Shown one piece after another: positions 21,118-31,345 of a DNA stretch of 52,715 nucleotides. This DNA comes from Ectocarpus siliculosus. Lineage: Eukaryota; Sar; Phaeophyceae; Ectocarpales; Ectocarpaceae. Both the position numbers and the translations under genes were made by a program. Location: positions 1,046,363 to 1,099,077 of the forward strand of contig FN649738.1 in the NCBI GenBank assembly GCA_000310025.1, given 5' to 3'. The notes under the pieces were generated by a model. It ran no database searches, was not told where the DNA came from, and was given only the letters and a program-made list of their open reading frames with translations. Within the stretch, counting starts at the first letter, position 1, and the number at the start of each line of letters is the position of its first letter.

Positions 21118-21175
21118 GAACGGTTTTTCTGTGAAGACAACAACACCACCACCAACACCACCAACAACAACAACA
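21118..21175 (-). repeat. Family R, right part split by the DIRS insertion
   Basis: GAACGGTTTTTCTGTGAAG followed by an AAC-rich tract continues the family R sequence broken at 14866 (GGTACTGGGCAGAGAGAACG). Joining the two flanks recreates the same order seen uninterrupted at 21525-21612. Confidence 0.75.
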
Positions 21176-21524
21176 TCCCAGTTTGAACTACTACGTTACA
21201 TGCAGCTGCCCTACAGGCCAATTGTCGAAAGTTCTCAGAATTCCTGAGATTATTTTTAAGCAACCAACCTATCTCGGCCACTATTGGTCAGATCAACGTT
21301 CTCGTAGTGGTTCCGCCTAGACCGACCAAGACGAAATGATTCCCGATGGGGGCGAAAAAGAAAACGTACTGGTACTGCCTCGAAAATTGATATTTCGGCG
21401 AAGATGAACTAATGTTCTTTGTGATTTTGTTATGCGTACCTCGTGTTTGGCCGTTTTTTTAGCGCGACCTGTGAAATCGTTTTATTGGTTGTTTTTTCCA
21501 CCGAGCACTGAGTCAAGTGTTCGA

Positions 21525-21612
21525 CTAGTACGGACAGAAGAAGGTACTGAGCAGAGAGAACGGAACGGTTTTTAATGTGAAGACAACCACAACAACAACA
21601 ACAACAACAACT
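21525..21612 (-). repeat. Family R, uninterrupted copy (empty-site paralogue)
   Basis: It reads ACTAGTACGGACAGAAGAAG, GGTACTGAGCAGAGAGAACG, GAACGGTTTTTAATGTGAAG and then an AAC tract. It spans the exact point where the DIRS element is inserted in the neighbouring copy. Confidence 0.8.
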
Positions 21613-21654
21613 GAGCGCTTCGTCTCTACGGAACCTGCCACAACTATCCTTGTA

Positions 21655-21860
21655 TATGCCCCGGAGGAAGCCCGAACCAGAAGGCGTGGCAGGAACATGA
21701 GAGTGCCAGGTGGAGGGTAGAAGGAGGTTCGTTTGCACACATTACATGCATGTTACGCGTTGGGCAGCACCTCACCACGCCACGTTCTTTCTGTGGTGAT
21801 GTCGGTTGAAGGTTTTCAAACACGACAGATGTGGTGTGGGGTGCGTGCCCGCCCACAACA
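21655..21860 (+). pseudogene. Decayed coding fragment, copy 1
   Basis: This stretch and 22672-22870 are imperfect direct repeats: each has CC(A/G)GAGGA(A/G)GCCC, then CGTGGCAG, then GTGGAGGGT, and then GCAGCACCTCA. The second copy reads open for about 38 codons (EEAQKRVAEAQDYEWLVEGG); here the corresponding frame is broken. It is probably a fragment of a repeated gene or transposon ORF. Family unknown. Confidence 0.4.
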
Positions 21861-22671
21861 AAATAATATCTCTCATATTGTACGAGCTACACGTCAGCAA
21901 AAAAGGGAGCACTTGGGTGATTCACAGCAGAGACCCTTCCCCCAAAACCCCCAGCGAGCGAGCCCTTCACCCAGGAATGCTTGCCAATTATTGCCGAACG
22001 CAGTACTCACCGTTTTGTAGTTGGTTGTGGAGCCTGTGATTGATAGGGCAAACTACACAACAGGGTATACCCTGATCGAAAAGCGACTCAGCTTGGCGCA
22101 AGTACACGCATTCAACAACGTGAAATGAACCCAAATGATTGGCCAAGGCCTGCTGCGTAATAAAATGCGCTATTTATTACGGTTTTTGCGAAGATCGAAT
22201 TTCAGTTTGGTCTTGGTCTTTTTCATCCCCACGAGCGCCGAAGACCGATGAATCTTTAGGAATTTGGTCTTTTGCTCCTACGAATTGGCCCCAAAGACCA
22301 CAGAACAGACTGAATTTTATGTTGGTCATTTGGGTCTTTCGAGGAACAGTTTTCCATTGGCCTATACACCCCGAGATACTCCCGTCGTCCTCCCGACACA
22401 CACCGCACCATCCCGTGAACCTGCCTAAACACACACACCTCGGCCATCATAGACGACACCATGGCGAACCAACTACAGTTCCGCCAGACAGTCAGACAGA
22501 CGTCCCTGCACCGCAGATAGATCCGGTGCAATGCATGCTGCCGACATGGTGCACTTGCGTTTTATCTTGCTCACAGCTATTTTTGTAGGAGCATTTTCCC
22601 GGAATTTTCCGCCCCATGAGATAAACCCGTGGTCTTCATTCGTGCTTCGAACGACACATAGTACCCTTCCT

Positions 22672-22870
22672 TGTGTGTGCTCCAGAGGAGGCCCAAAAAC
22701 GCGTGGCAGAAGCACAAGACTATGAGTGGCTGGTGGAGGGTGGAGAGAGGCGTGTTTGCGCACATGCACTTGCTACTCGTTGGCGCAGCACCTCATAGCA
22801 CGCGCTCGGTTGTGTACAAATTGACTGTTGTTGCTGAACTTGTTCAAACGACACACACACACCACTCACC
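22672..22870 (+). pseudogene. Decayed coding fragment, copy 2
   Basis: Partner of 21655-21860. The frame beginning PEEAQKRVAEAQ runs through GGERRVCAHALATRW to a stop near 22798. No domain was recognised, and the short length together with the decayed paralogue suggests a relic. From 21870 to 22670 I see no supported gene. Confidence 0.4.
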
Positions 22871-23457
22871 GGTCGCAAAAAAAGGAAAGAAGCTTAGGCG
22901 TTGCGCAGCACGCGCTACAACTACCTCTCTCTCGGGGTTAGCCTTCCCCCGACAAACAACAGATATCGCAGCAACATAGCTCAGAGAGAGAGGAGGCGCG
23001 TATTGTATCAAAAAGGTTCCGTGGCGATCGGCGTTTACAACTGCGTGAATGCAATGTATAGTATGTGTGCCGCCAGCATACATATTGTCACAAGGAGCCG
23101 TATGCACACGGCGTTTACAGCAGGCAGGCGTGGTTGTGGAGGTGTTGCCTCTGTCTTTCGGCGCAACAGACGAGCCGACAAGCAAGCATGAGTTGCTCCG
23201 TGCGTGCAGTCTGGACGTGAGCAGAACAAAAAAGGGCAAACCGCTACCACTTCGTGACGTCACATCGGATGACTTCTTGCAAAAAATACACTAGGATCTT
23301 CGCAAGCTGTTTTTGAACTCCATTTTTTTGTCTCACACAACATTCCTTCGGATTTGAAAGATCAAATACAAACTCCAGCCCGCAACACCTTCCTTGCCTA
23401 TACCAGTAGATATATTGTAGGTGATTTTCTTTTTCTATTTTTTCCAGTATTTGGAAT

Positions 23458-23685
23458 ATCGGTCGCCTCGGTCGTCCAGTTGGCATCCTCGAATAATATC
23501 GTCTAGATATTGTTGTAGTGGTCGGGGTCAGAGGGTTCGAATCCCGGCGTAAAATAACCCAGACGTCTTGCAAAGTGAACGTTTCTCTCGCTTCCGTTCC
23601 TCGCCTGGGTGGAAAGCGGCTGTAGTTCGTGTGTACACAGAGGGAAGGGAGTGCCGCACTCTACTCGCATGAGGAATCTAGTCTA
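23458..23685 (+). mobile_element. tRNA-derived SINE, plus-strand copy
   Basis: The head reads GGTCGTCCAGTTGGCATCCTC and GGGTTCGAATCCCGGCG (exact B box). The body reads CTTGCAAAGTGAACGTTTCTC with CTCGCTTCCG, and the tail AGAGGGAAGGGAGTG. Same family as 13229-13535. An extra segment between the boxes (GATATTGTTGTAGTGG) makes the head longer than in the other copies. Confidence 0.75.
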
Positions 23686-23689
23686 CATT

Positions 23690-25019
23690 AGTCATCGTCG
23701 TTCCACTTGTTATTTTTGAATGTGATGATGGATGTGTGTGCCATAAGATGACGATGATGATAGTGCACGGGTAACTTTGTGCGCAGCTCCTTTCACCGTA
23801 GCTCCTTTGGCGCCATTCCCTCCTCCCTGATGATTGATGATGACGGCGTGTCGTGTGCGTGCGTGCTTCTGGAGTAGAACATTCCATTTGTATGTGCCTG
23901 TCTCCCCTCTCTGCGGCCACCAGCTCGCCGCCACAACATCACCGCACATCTGTCCATGCATGCATCTCAACCATCCTGGACCCGTCCCGCGCTTCACGCG
24001 TGATCCGTAGCTCCCACCTAGTCTACCTCTGAAACTCTCCTGATTGATTTCTGCCCAGTTGCCATGGTTGAATTTTGGCGGGAAGGTGGTACGCCGGTTG
24101 GAAAAGGATTAGGATTGCTTGGGAAGGGCTGGCGGAGGAAATCTCACATCCCGTCAGGTCGGTTGCATTTCCGAAAGCAGGGTACACTTCCGGAGAAAAG
24201 TAACCACGGCAGGAACCCTGCCCTTTTTGGGACGCGGCGGGTTGAAAGTGGTCCTTGACCAATCATCGGGTTCATTTCACGCTGTTGAAACTGCTTGTAA
24301 TTATACCCAGCTGTTTGTGAGTCGCTTCTCGAACAGGGTTGTGCCAAAAATACCCTGTTTGTTCTGTCGATTATTTCGGAAGGTCCGCGTCCACCCCCGC
24401 GCACGGTGGCGGCCGCGGGCGCAGCGGCAACCATGGATAGCAAGCGAGGCTGCCCCGGTCTGCGTTCTCATCAAGAAGGCTCGCATCAGGCCTACTGGAC
24501 GAGAGAGCGGGGAGGGGAGCACGAACAAGCCAATAGCCTTTGAGCACACCAGAGCACAAATGTGGGTGCCTGGTGCCTGTGCCCTGGGCCCTTCTCTCTT
24601 CGCTGTGATCTCCCGGGAAAAACATGGAACGAGGCGTTTTGAGCAAACAGTCTCGCCGCATCCTGGTCGACCTTCGATCAGTCGCAGAGGACTTCAAGAC
24701 ACACATCAGACACGACGACACGACACAAAGAATACTTGATGTGAGTAGTGGTGCATCAAGTGTGAAGCTCCAAGTATTTTACAGGGCCGAATCATTTAAT
24801 AGGGTTGTCCTTGCGATCGATCCTCATCATGATTGCAACCAAGTTTGATCGATCTGGTGCGCGGAGCGCCGAGCAAGAGGTTTTCCCTTCCAGCAAAGAG
24901 TTCCGATATTAGAAATCAATCATTTTAATTCCTCGTCGTGAAATCAAGCACCACCTCCGACGAACTTCAGGCAAACGGCCTCGAAACACCACGTGACGAC
25001 ATTCCAGACCAAAATGGAC
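23690..25019. other. No supported gene
   Basis: Longer ORFs exist on both strands (for example plus 24119-24739 and minus 24371-24721), but they overlap each other, are Arg/Pro-rich as expected of GC-rich shadow frames, and show no domain. A host exon cannot be excluded around 24100-24750. Confidence 0.3.
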
Positions 25020-25647
25020 GAGGACACCAAGGGCGCACAAAAAAAATTATATCCGACACCTAACCCTACCCCCCCCCCCCCCACCGGGAGGGGTGTGAAA
25101 AAAGTTTTTTTTTTTTGAATATTTTCGTACAGGCTTTCTTTTGGCTTTCTCCTTCTCCATTGCGTGTGCTTGCGTGTGGTGGTGTTTACGGCACGACGTG
25201 CAACCAGGACCTTGTTACTAGGAAGGTGTAGATTGCTACTTCATGTACTGAAATAAGCTGTGAATGGCTGGGGACACTTCTTATTTGGTTTTCAAGTCTT
25301 GAAGTACAGCAGTAGTGCTTGGGGACAACCCCTCAGCTACAAGTAACTTAGAACTTCTCCAAGCCTCTGCGACAAGTTCACGACATTTGACCTCGGTCGA
25401 ATGTGGCGAAAGGACACAACCAAATGACACATACCCATGCGTCGAATCATTCCAAGCTTACTCAAGCCGGCAACATACCGAAGAGGGGCTGTCGATGAGC
25501 CTACGGCGGTGGAATCACCTTCGCCACGTGCAACACCCATCCAAAAATAATAGAAAATTATCTTGGATGGTACTTATTATTCACTCCCCGAAGCCCCTCC
25601 AGTATTGCCAAGTCAAACTCATCCTCGCTGAACCCTTTGGCACTATA

Positions 25648-25978
25648 CTAATACTTGCCATTCACCGCCTGCTCTAACCTATGCATGATACCACTCAGCG
25701 ACAAGCCGTCTCGCCGCGCTTGAGCCATCAACCTTCGAATGACATTCACGTCATTGTCTGCCATGTAAATGAAGATACTCTTCGCGAGTGCAACACGGCC
25801 ATGCAAAGCCGCGCACTTCCTGAGTTGATTCAAAGTGTACAGTTTCTGCACTTCGAACTTCTTCTTCCACCGCGTCAGCCTGCGTCGTTGCTGGTGAGGA
25901 GTCAACAAATCTAGAGCAAGGTGCTTCAACCTTGAGTCTTCTGGCTTCAACGATGATTGTTGAACCAGATCTGCTCCA
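25648..25978 (-). CDS. Cargo ORF in MULE, basic helical protein (truncated by a stop)
   Basis: After an acceptor at TTGGAGCAG the frame reads DLVQQSSLKPEDSRLK, LTPHQQRRRLTRWKKK, LRKCAALHGRVALAK, ADNDVNVIRRLMAQARRDG and GIMHRLEQAVNGKY, then TAG at 25648. Directly past the stop the same frame continues with a plausible stretch (SAKGFSEDEFDLAILEGL), so the stop looks like a nonsense change inside a longer gene. The pattern (short helices ending with an NG-aromatic turn and an acidic D-L-A box) recalls a large multicopy ORF family I have seen in fungi and other eukaryotes, probably mobile-element linked; I cannot name it securely. Confidence 0.5.
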
Positions 25979-26125
25979 AGACGGAAGGGGTGCAGAGGGA
26001 ACAATCCAAATAAAAAAAAGTACATGTGTGGTGGAATGAGGGTACGACAGTTAAATTGTCTTGCCTTCCTAGTTGTGCCTTCCTATTTCGCGTTTTTTTC
26101 GCTTCGTGGTCTCACCTCTGTAAAC

Positions 26126-26677
26126 CTAACTACCCCTGATGTCCACACACGGCTCGCACGTGCCTCCTGGTTCTTCCACTGCTCCAGCACAACCTGGGCT
26201 CAGGATGCCGCGGGAGATGGATTCCACGGCGTAAAGAGCCACGCCATTCGGGTCTATCCGAGCCTCCCACAACAGCCCCTTTTTGACGACACCATGCCAA
26301 GCTCCTGGGTAGTGTTGGCGAAGAGGCTCCCGAACATTCGGACGCAATCCCGCGCAGCGTAGGGGGTTTTGGACGCGCACCATATCGGTCGAACCACTCT
26401 CGTGTGCAGCGTCGGAGAAAGTTCCATCCACTTCGCTGCTCGCGCCCTCACAACCCTCACGCCCGTTCACAACTCCCGTCGCAACCACCTCACCGTCGCT
26501 ACCCGTGCCCGTTCCGCCCTCACGCCCGCCTGCAACTCCCGTCGAGAGCACCTCAACGTCACTGCTTGCGCCCGCTCCGCCTCCACCCCCACCTGCGACT
26601 CCCGTCGCAACCACCTCAGCGTCGCTACCCGCGCCTGCTCCGCCCTCACGCCCGCCTGCAACTCCCGTCGTAACCAC
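26126..26677 (-). CDS. Cargo ORF in MULE with four 21-residue Gly-rich repeats
   Basis: The N-terminal 84 residues are four tandem 21-residue units of the form V-V-x-T-G-V-A-G-G-R-E-G-G-x-G-x-G-S-D-x-E, encoded by 63-bp DNA repeats at about 26425-26677. A unique part follows, including LRQHYPGAWHGVVKKG and LLWEARIDPNGVALYAV, which slightly resembles the Trp/Ala-Ile strand of an AP2 domain but is not convincing. It may be an upstream exon of the ORF at 25648-25978. A donor close to GACATCAGG is possible. Function unknown. Confidence 0.4.
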   Translation of the reverse strand: MVTTGVAGGREGGAGAGSDAEVVATGVAGGGGGGAGASSDVEVLSTGVAGGREGGTGTGSDGEVVATGVVNGREGCEGASSEVDGTFSDAAHESGSTDMVRVQNPLRCAGLRPNVREPLRQHYPGAWHGVVKKGLLWEARIDPNGVALYAVESISRGILSPGCAGAVEEPGGTCEPCVDIRGS

Positions 26678-26690
26678 CTAAATGTCACTG
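26425..26690. repeat. 63-bp tandem repeat, about 4 units
   Basis: The repeated core is CTCCCGTCG(C/A)AACCACCTC with a CGCCC(T/G)C(C/A)CGCCC(G/A)CCTGCAA spacer. The period of 63 bp keeps the minus-strand frame open, which suggests selection for coding at the time of expansion, or chance from a frame-neutral period. Confidence 0.75.
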
Positions 26691-26885
26691 CTTGCGCCAC
26701 CGCTGCTATCCATCACGCCCCTCGACCCCTTCCCGCCGCCCGTTGATCGTCGGTTTAAAAAAACTCAGCATTGTATTCCTCTGACGCTTAGCTTCAGCAC
26801 CACGCCTGCGGATGTGAATAAATATTGATTGATCCGCCGTTGAGAGACGGAATAATTATCTAATCGTTCTACTGTACATGCTGTG

Positions 26886-27308
26886 TCAAGTTGCGTAGTA
26901 GGCGACGCATTCGCACACATCGACAAAGCTGCATGCACGCATTGATACTTTGCGCGACATGCGTGCGGCGAGGATAGACAAAGTAACGGGTCTTGCGAGG
27001 TCTTGAAATGTTGGTAAGCACAAGTGAGCAGTCCAAATTACTCGAGAATGCAACTGCGGACACCGACCGCCATCGCCCTCACATGTGTGCGGTCGACCTC
27101 TCTCGTGCTGTTTCACATGAAACTGGGTCAGCCCTTCACCGGAGCCGAAATAGTGCTGGCACGTGGTGCAAACCCAGTTACCACTGCTATTCTTCTGAGC
27201 GATTTCGCAACAGGCGAACGCGATCTGCTCGCATGCGATGGGCGTGCGGAAAGTGGCAGGCAAGGGCAGGGGACACCAATGTAAAGGCCTGTTCTTCTGC
27301 AGAGGCAC
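26886..27308 (-). CDS. Possible exon with C2H2-like finger inside MULE
   Basis: The minus frame includes NWVCTTCQHYFGSGEGLTQF followed by HVKQH, a C-x2-C-x13-H-x3-H arrangement close to a C2H2 zinc finger, with further Cys nearby (FACCEIAQ; PHTCEG). It lies upstream of the Gly-rich ORF on the same strand. It could be an N-terminal exon of the same cargo gene, for DNA or RNA binding. Borders are unknown, and the downstream part looks like shadow translation. Confidence 0.35.
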   Translation of the reverse strand: MPLQKNRPLHWCPLPLPATFRTPIACEQIAFACCEIAQKNSSGNWVCTTCQHYFGSGEGLTQFHVKQHERGRPHTCEGDGGRCPQLHSRVIWTAHLCLPTFQDLARPVTLSILAARMSRKVSMRACSFVDVCECVAYYAT

Positions 27309-27628
27309 GAATATCCCCGTGGCACACAGCGTTGTGGGTGGTGCCGGTCTGCATTTCGCGCATTTTTTTTCTCAAACGTTGTCACAAGTTGTCATGCTGC
27401 TCAGCTACCGCTGCGGCTTCTGCCTCTGCTGCTGAGGCTCCCGCTACTGATGCTTCCAGTTACATGGGAAGCAGCACAACACACACGCAGACGCCGCTGC
27501 CAGCTACACGGGCAGCAGTACAACCACGTTTGGTGTGTACACGACGGCAGTTGCATCGCGAGGGCTCCGCATTCGCGCACTCTTGGTTGCGTCCAACCTT
27601 GGTGTGGGTTGTTGTGTGTGTTGTTCTT

Positions 27629-27665
27629 GCTGTTGCTGCTGTTGCTGCTGCTGCTGCTGCTGCGA
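27629..27665. repeat. (TGC)n microsatellite
   Basis: A run of TGT/TGC triplets becomes pure CTG. Short overlapping poly-Cys or poly-Leu ORFs here are artefacts of it. Confidence 0.85.
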
Positions 27666-28118
27666 GGCAGATTATAATATAATGCAACCAAGGCAATCTC
27701 ACAAAATGGTCCTCATTCCTCAACACTCACTCTTCGTGCTTGTGCGAAGCCTCATGCTGCAAGGCGGTGCCCTCGTCGACTCCTGAACCGTCGCCGAAGT
27801 TGTGTCCGCAGCGGCAAACAAACTCCATGCCATCCGCTCGCTCTCGGCAGACGCGGTTTAGCCAAGCCGTCTTGTCGAAGGGGGTTGATTGTTGATAGGA
27901 ATCCCCTCCCCACGGAGACTGTGCTCGTCGTGACCACTCTCCCCAAGCTCTCGCTCTCCCTCGCTCCTCTGCTACGGACGGTACCGCGGCTGCGGGCTGC
28001 GGTACTCTGGAGCAGGGGCTACGTGGATTGCACTACCCCCTTGCATGAAATGTGCCCACTTTATATATAGGATTTACTATAGACTTGTTTATATAAGAAA
28101 TTGTGTGGCGTTTGGGGG

Positions 28119-28218
28119 NNNNNNNNNNNNNNNNNNNNNNNNNNNNNNNNNNNNNNNNNNNNNNNNNNNNNNNNNNNNNNNNNNNNNNNNNNNNNNNNNN
28201 NNNNNNNNNNNNNNNNNN
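28119..28218. other. Assembly gap (100 N)
   Basis: A gap of exactly 100 N, flanked by G runs, is a placeholder of unknown true length. It lies inside the MULE-like element, so the length of that element is uncertain. Confidence 0.98.
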
Positions 28219-28924
28219 TGGGGGGGGGGGGATAGAACCTTCGTCCCCCCCCCCCCCCCGGAGGGCCCCAAAAAAACGTTTTGGGGGTTAGGTGTCGGAA
28301 ATTGTTTTTGTGCGCCTTTGAGGACACCGGTGACATCTGTTACAGCGAGTCATTTGCCAGAAACCAGAAACCCTCCGCCCACGAATCATCCACGTCACGG
28401 CGGAGACATCTGAGGTGCGGCACAATGATCTATTCCTCCTTCTGGCTTACAAAGCGAAAGGTCGACGCAACCCCAATAAAGGCCACACTACTTTTCGTAT
28501 CGAAACAAAACGGTGTCCTCAACACGAGCCCCTATCACAAAATGCGATGCAACAAACGGCAACAGCTAACGTGACAGCTAAATAACAAAGCAAGAAAGAA
28601 GCCTACGCCCCACCCAAGCACATTAACCCACAGCCCGCACTAAGATCTGCTACAACAGGCAATTCCCATCCAGTTTATTTTAGCACGAACGGTCGGAAGG
28701 TAGATTTTCGCTAGAACTACATGCATGGTTCCCCCCCACCCTCATGCATGCAACCTCACCCACCCGCAAAAGCACTCCGTAATCCACAACCGCGCCGCAA
28801 CAGGACCTAAGGGACATGAGGTTGAATGTGCAGCGGAGACAACGAGGGGTCGTCCCACCCCAGCCCGCATCGATGGAATGGGGTTGAAGAACAGGTGCTC
28901 CCGGGACTACGACGTGTGGGTGCA

Positions 28925-29150
28925 ACGGGGGGGGGGGACTTCGCTGGTGCTCTGGCAACAGCGATCGGCCTTGGCCTTGGTTGAGGTGACGCCGTGGCCA
29001 AAGCCTTGCTTGGCGAGGGCTCGCGGTGGCAAAAGGAGAACGGCATCGGTCATGGCAAGTCTTTCAGTCCAGATATGCTGGAGGAGCTGACCAAGAAGGC
29101 CTACGAGGTGCACTCACGAGCAATAGATGAGCTAGGCGCCAGTTTTCCTG
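28925..29150 (+). pseudogene. Possible coding fragment with in-frame stop
   Basis: The plus strand reads a Gly run, DFAGALATAIGLGLG, a TGA near 28985, then in the same frame GDAVAKALLGEGSRW, KSFSPDMLEELTKKAYEVH and SRAIDELGA. Both sides look like genuine protein, so the stop may be a mutation or may lie in a very short misread region. No domain was recognised. Confidence 0.35.
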
Positions 29151-29804
29151 TCGAAACAAAATCCTGTACTTTTTTCCCTCCTCCGCTCGGCCACCTGCAT
29201 GCCCGAGGATACCAAGAGCACCCCGCATTAAGGTGGTTTACGGAGAAGGGTACTTCCCCGGCCTTCATGGCATCTCAGCTACTCCCTAGACCTACTGTTT
29301 CCCAAGAAAGTGGAAATCGCCAACCCTGCACTCCGTCGTAGCCACATTCCTCTGGGCGTCGATAGATCGCACAACACCGTATGACAGTATTCGCAAGAAC
29401 CGACCATCCGCCAACGCAATGGCCTGCCTGATTCTAAACTTCTCTCAAAATGTGTCGATGTCGTGCACTTTCTCTGTTGCGCCTTGCACGTGTAAGCTAC
29501 AGTACCTGCTGCCGGGCGGGGTATGAAACAACGAAAGTTCTTTGGGTAGCAAGCCCATTGGAAGGGCAACCAACAGCAGGACGGAGCCACCGCCGCTGCA
29601 TCCCCGCTTGCCTCGAACAGCAACGCCAGGCAGGAATCGCAGCCAACGACGGGGAGCACGGTGGAATCGAAATTAAGGGTAGAAGCCGCCGCAGAAGCGC
29701 CTAGACACTGACCTGTTACGGGCAATTGCTACCGAGCTGTATCTGCCGAAATGAGGACGTGGTGGGGGTACGGAATTGATGGTGCGTACTTTCTCTAGGG
29801 GGGT

Positions 29805-29805
<1 letters not shown>

Positions 29806-29876
<71 letters not shown>
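29806..29876. repeat. (GA)n microsatellite
   Basis: A mostly pure AG dinucleotide tract with a few GATA interruptions. A complementary (CT)n tract follows at 30048-30081, 170 bp away. The two could pair as a hairpin in single-stranded DNA or RNA. Confidence 0.9.
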
Positions 29877-29878
<2 letters not shown>

Positions 29879-30045
29879 GCCACAGGCGGCGCATCTATCG
29901 CAACGATTGCAGATGAATGATTCCGATCAGTTCACGACTAGCAGGGCTTACGATGCACACAACGTAGGTAGCTGGCACGGGATTCTTTTTGGAGTATGCA
30001 TTGCCACATTACGATTTTGGATAAGTACGTGTGTCGAGTGCCCTT

Positions 30046-30047
<2 letters not shown>

Positions 30048-30081
<34 letters not shown>
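30048..30081. repeat. (CT)n microsatellite
   Basis: A pure CT run of about 34 bp. Between 30090 and 31150 I see only short ORFs with no domain. Confidence 0.9.
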
Positions 30082-30084
<3 letters not shown>

Positions 30085-31159
30085 ATTATTTCGTAGCGAA
30101 GGTCGGTGATGTCGTTCGCCCCCGCTGTTTCTGTTTTGAGCTATGCTGTGCAAAAGCGAGAAAGGTGAAGCCCGACGTCGTGACCCGATGTTACTAACGT
30201 GTGGAAAGCATGCGATGACCTCAGTCACACGTCGAAACGCAAGTGGCTAACCGATGCATAAGTTCGCCAAGTTTTTCACGACGACCCGCACGTGTTCTGA
30301 CGCTCTCGCGTTTGTTTATCCCAGATGGACAATCAACATGCCATTCATCCAGAACAGTACCAACCCTAACCCCATCTTCAAGGTGCTAGACAATGCTTGA
30401 CGTCTGCACCATATTTTTCTATAAGTTTGAAATGTCCTGATTATTTCTTTCTTCGTCGGTGGGGGGCCGGTGATGCCATTCGCGCGGACAGCCCAGATTG
30501 GATACACTCGGCAAGCGGGGCGCCCCGCCCATTGTGAACTGGCGTCCGCCGCCCCGTCGTTTCGGCGATGTGCGAACCGACACCTACCAGTTTCACTCGC
30601 CGGCAAGCAAGTACTACAGTAGTGCGAACATCCGATAGCAAGCGTCACCGTTACCGTTCATTGTGGTAGGGATGCTTTAAAGTCGCTGCGTCACATTGTA
30701 CGGTCACGGCATCTAGTGAGTTAGTGCAGCTGCCCGGGTAGGTCCAAGCCCGTTCGTTCGCCCCGCCAACCTCTGCATGCGTGCCTGGCCAGGAATTTCG
30801 GTCGGCGAAAGACTCAACGCCGCCATTTTGAAAGGCTGTTGTCAACGACATGTGCAGAAGCTTGTACCCATTGACCTTACAGCAAATATAACACACAGTT
30901 CCTGGGACGCCGATGTTACGAAGAGAGCCAGAAGCCGCCGCAACTGTGGGAACTCTCAAAAGGCGGCAGCGGGATTCGTTGGTGGCTCAATGCGGGGGCA
31001 CCTGCTCCATGCCATTGGTCGAGGCAAAAACGCGATTGAAACGATCGATGTTAAATTCTGAAGCTTTAACTTCAGTCTCATCTTTCAATATCCGTGGAAC
31101 TTTTATTCGCATAGCCCACCCCTTGCCCGACCCTGCCTCAAATGCCGATCTCGAGCTAC

Positions 31160-31345
31160 AGTGTAAATCTCGTGGCGCCTGGAGTATGGTTCGGTGTGGA
31201 ATCGCAAACTTCGTTGCGCCCCCGAGTTTGAGCAGCTTCCGCCTCCTGTGGCCGGCAAGAGTCGACCTTGACTGTTCCTTGCCCTGTTTCGCCATGAGAA
31301 CGGCCGGTTGAACAACGATAGAGGGTCCTGCGTGCTGCGCGCCAC
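31160..31345. repeat. Imperfect duplicated block, copy 1
   Basis: It shares scattered blocks with 32190-32395: GTGTAAATCTCGTGGCGCC versus GTGCAAATTTCATTGCGCC, then a common TATGGTTCGGTGTGGAATCG-like stretch, TTGAGCAGCTTCCGCCTCC-like text and AGAGGGTCC near the end. It is an old interspersed repeat with about 70-75 percent similarity by eye. Coding status is unclear. Confidence 0.45.

Larger units (their letters stand above)
25029..28319. mobile_element. Mutator-like element with 9-bp target duplication
   Basis: The 9-bp GAGGACACC occurs at 25020-25028 and 28320-28328, directly outside inverted ends: AAGGGCGCACAAAAA on the left and AAAGGCGCACAAAAAC on the right, read inwards. Both continue with TCCGACACCTAACCC, so the inverted repeats are about 36-38 bp with one small gap. 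A 9-bp duplication with such ends is typical of MULEs. The interior (3.3 kb plus an unknown length in the N gap) has no recognisable MULE transposase. It holds minus-strand ORFs that look like cargo or relics of another mobile gene family. Confidence 0.68.

Noticed and set aside
24119-24739. 206-codon plus-strand ORF as a gene
   Set aside because: Arg/Pro-rich, overlapped by equally long minus-strand frames, with no recognisable motif or splice support.
26126-26400. AP2 DNA-binding domain in the MULE cargo ORF
   Set aside because: Only a Trp-x-Ala-x-Ile pattern is similar; the rest of the domain is missing.
28045-28413. ORFs running through the N gap
   Set aside because: The open frame is created by unknown bases; nothing can be inferred.
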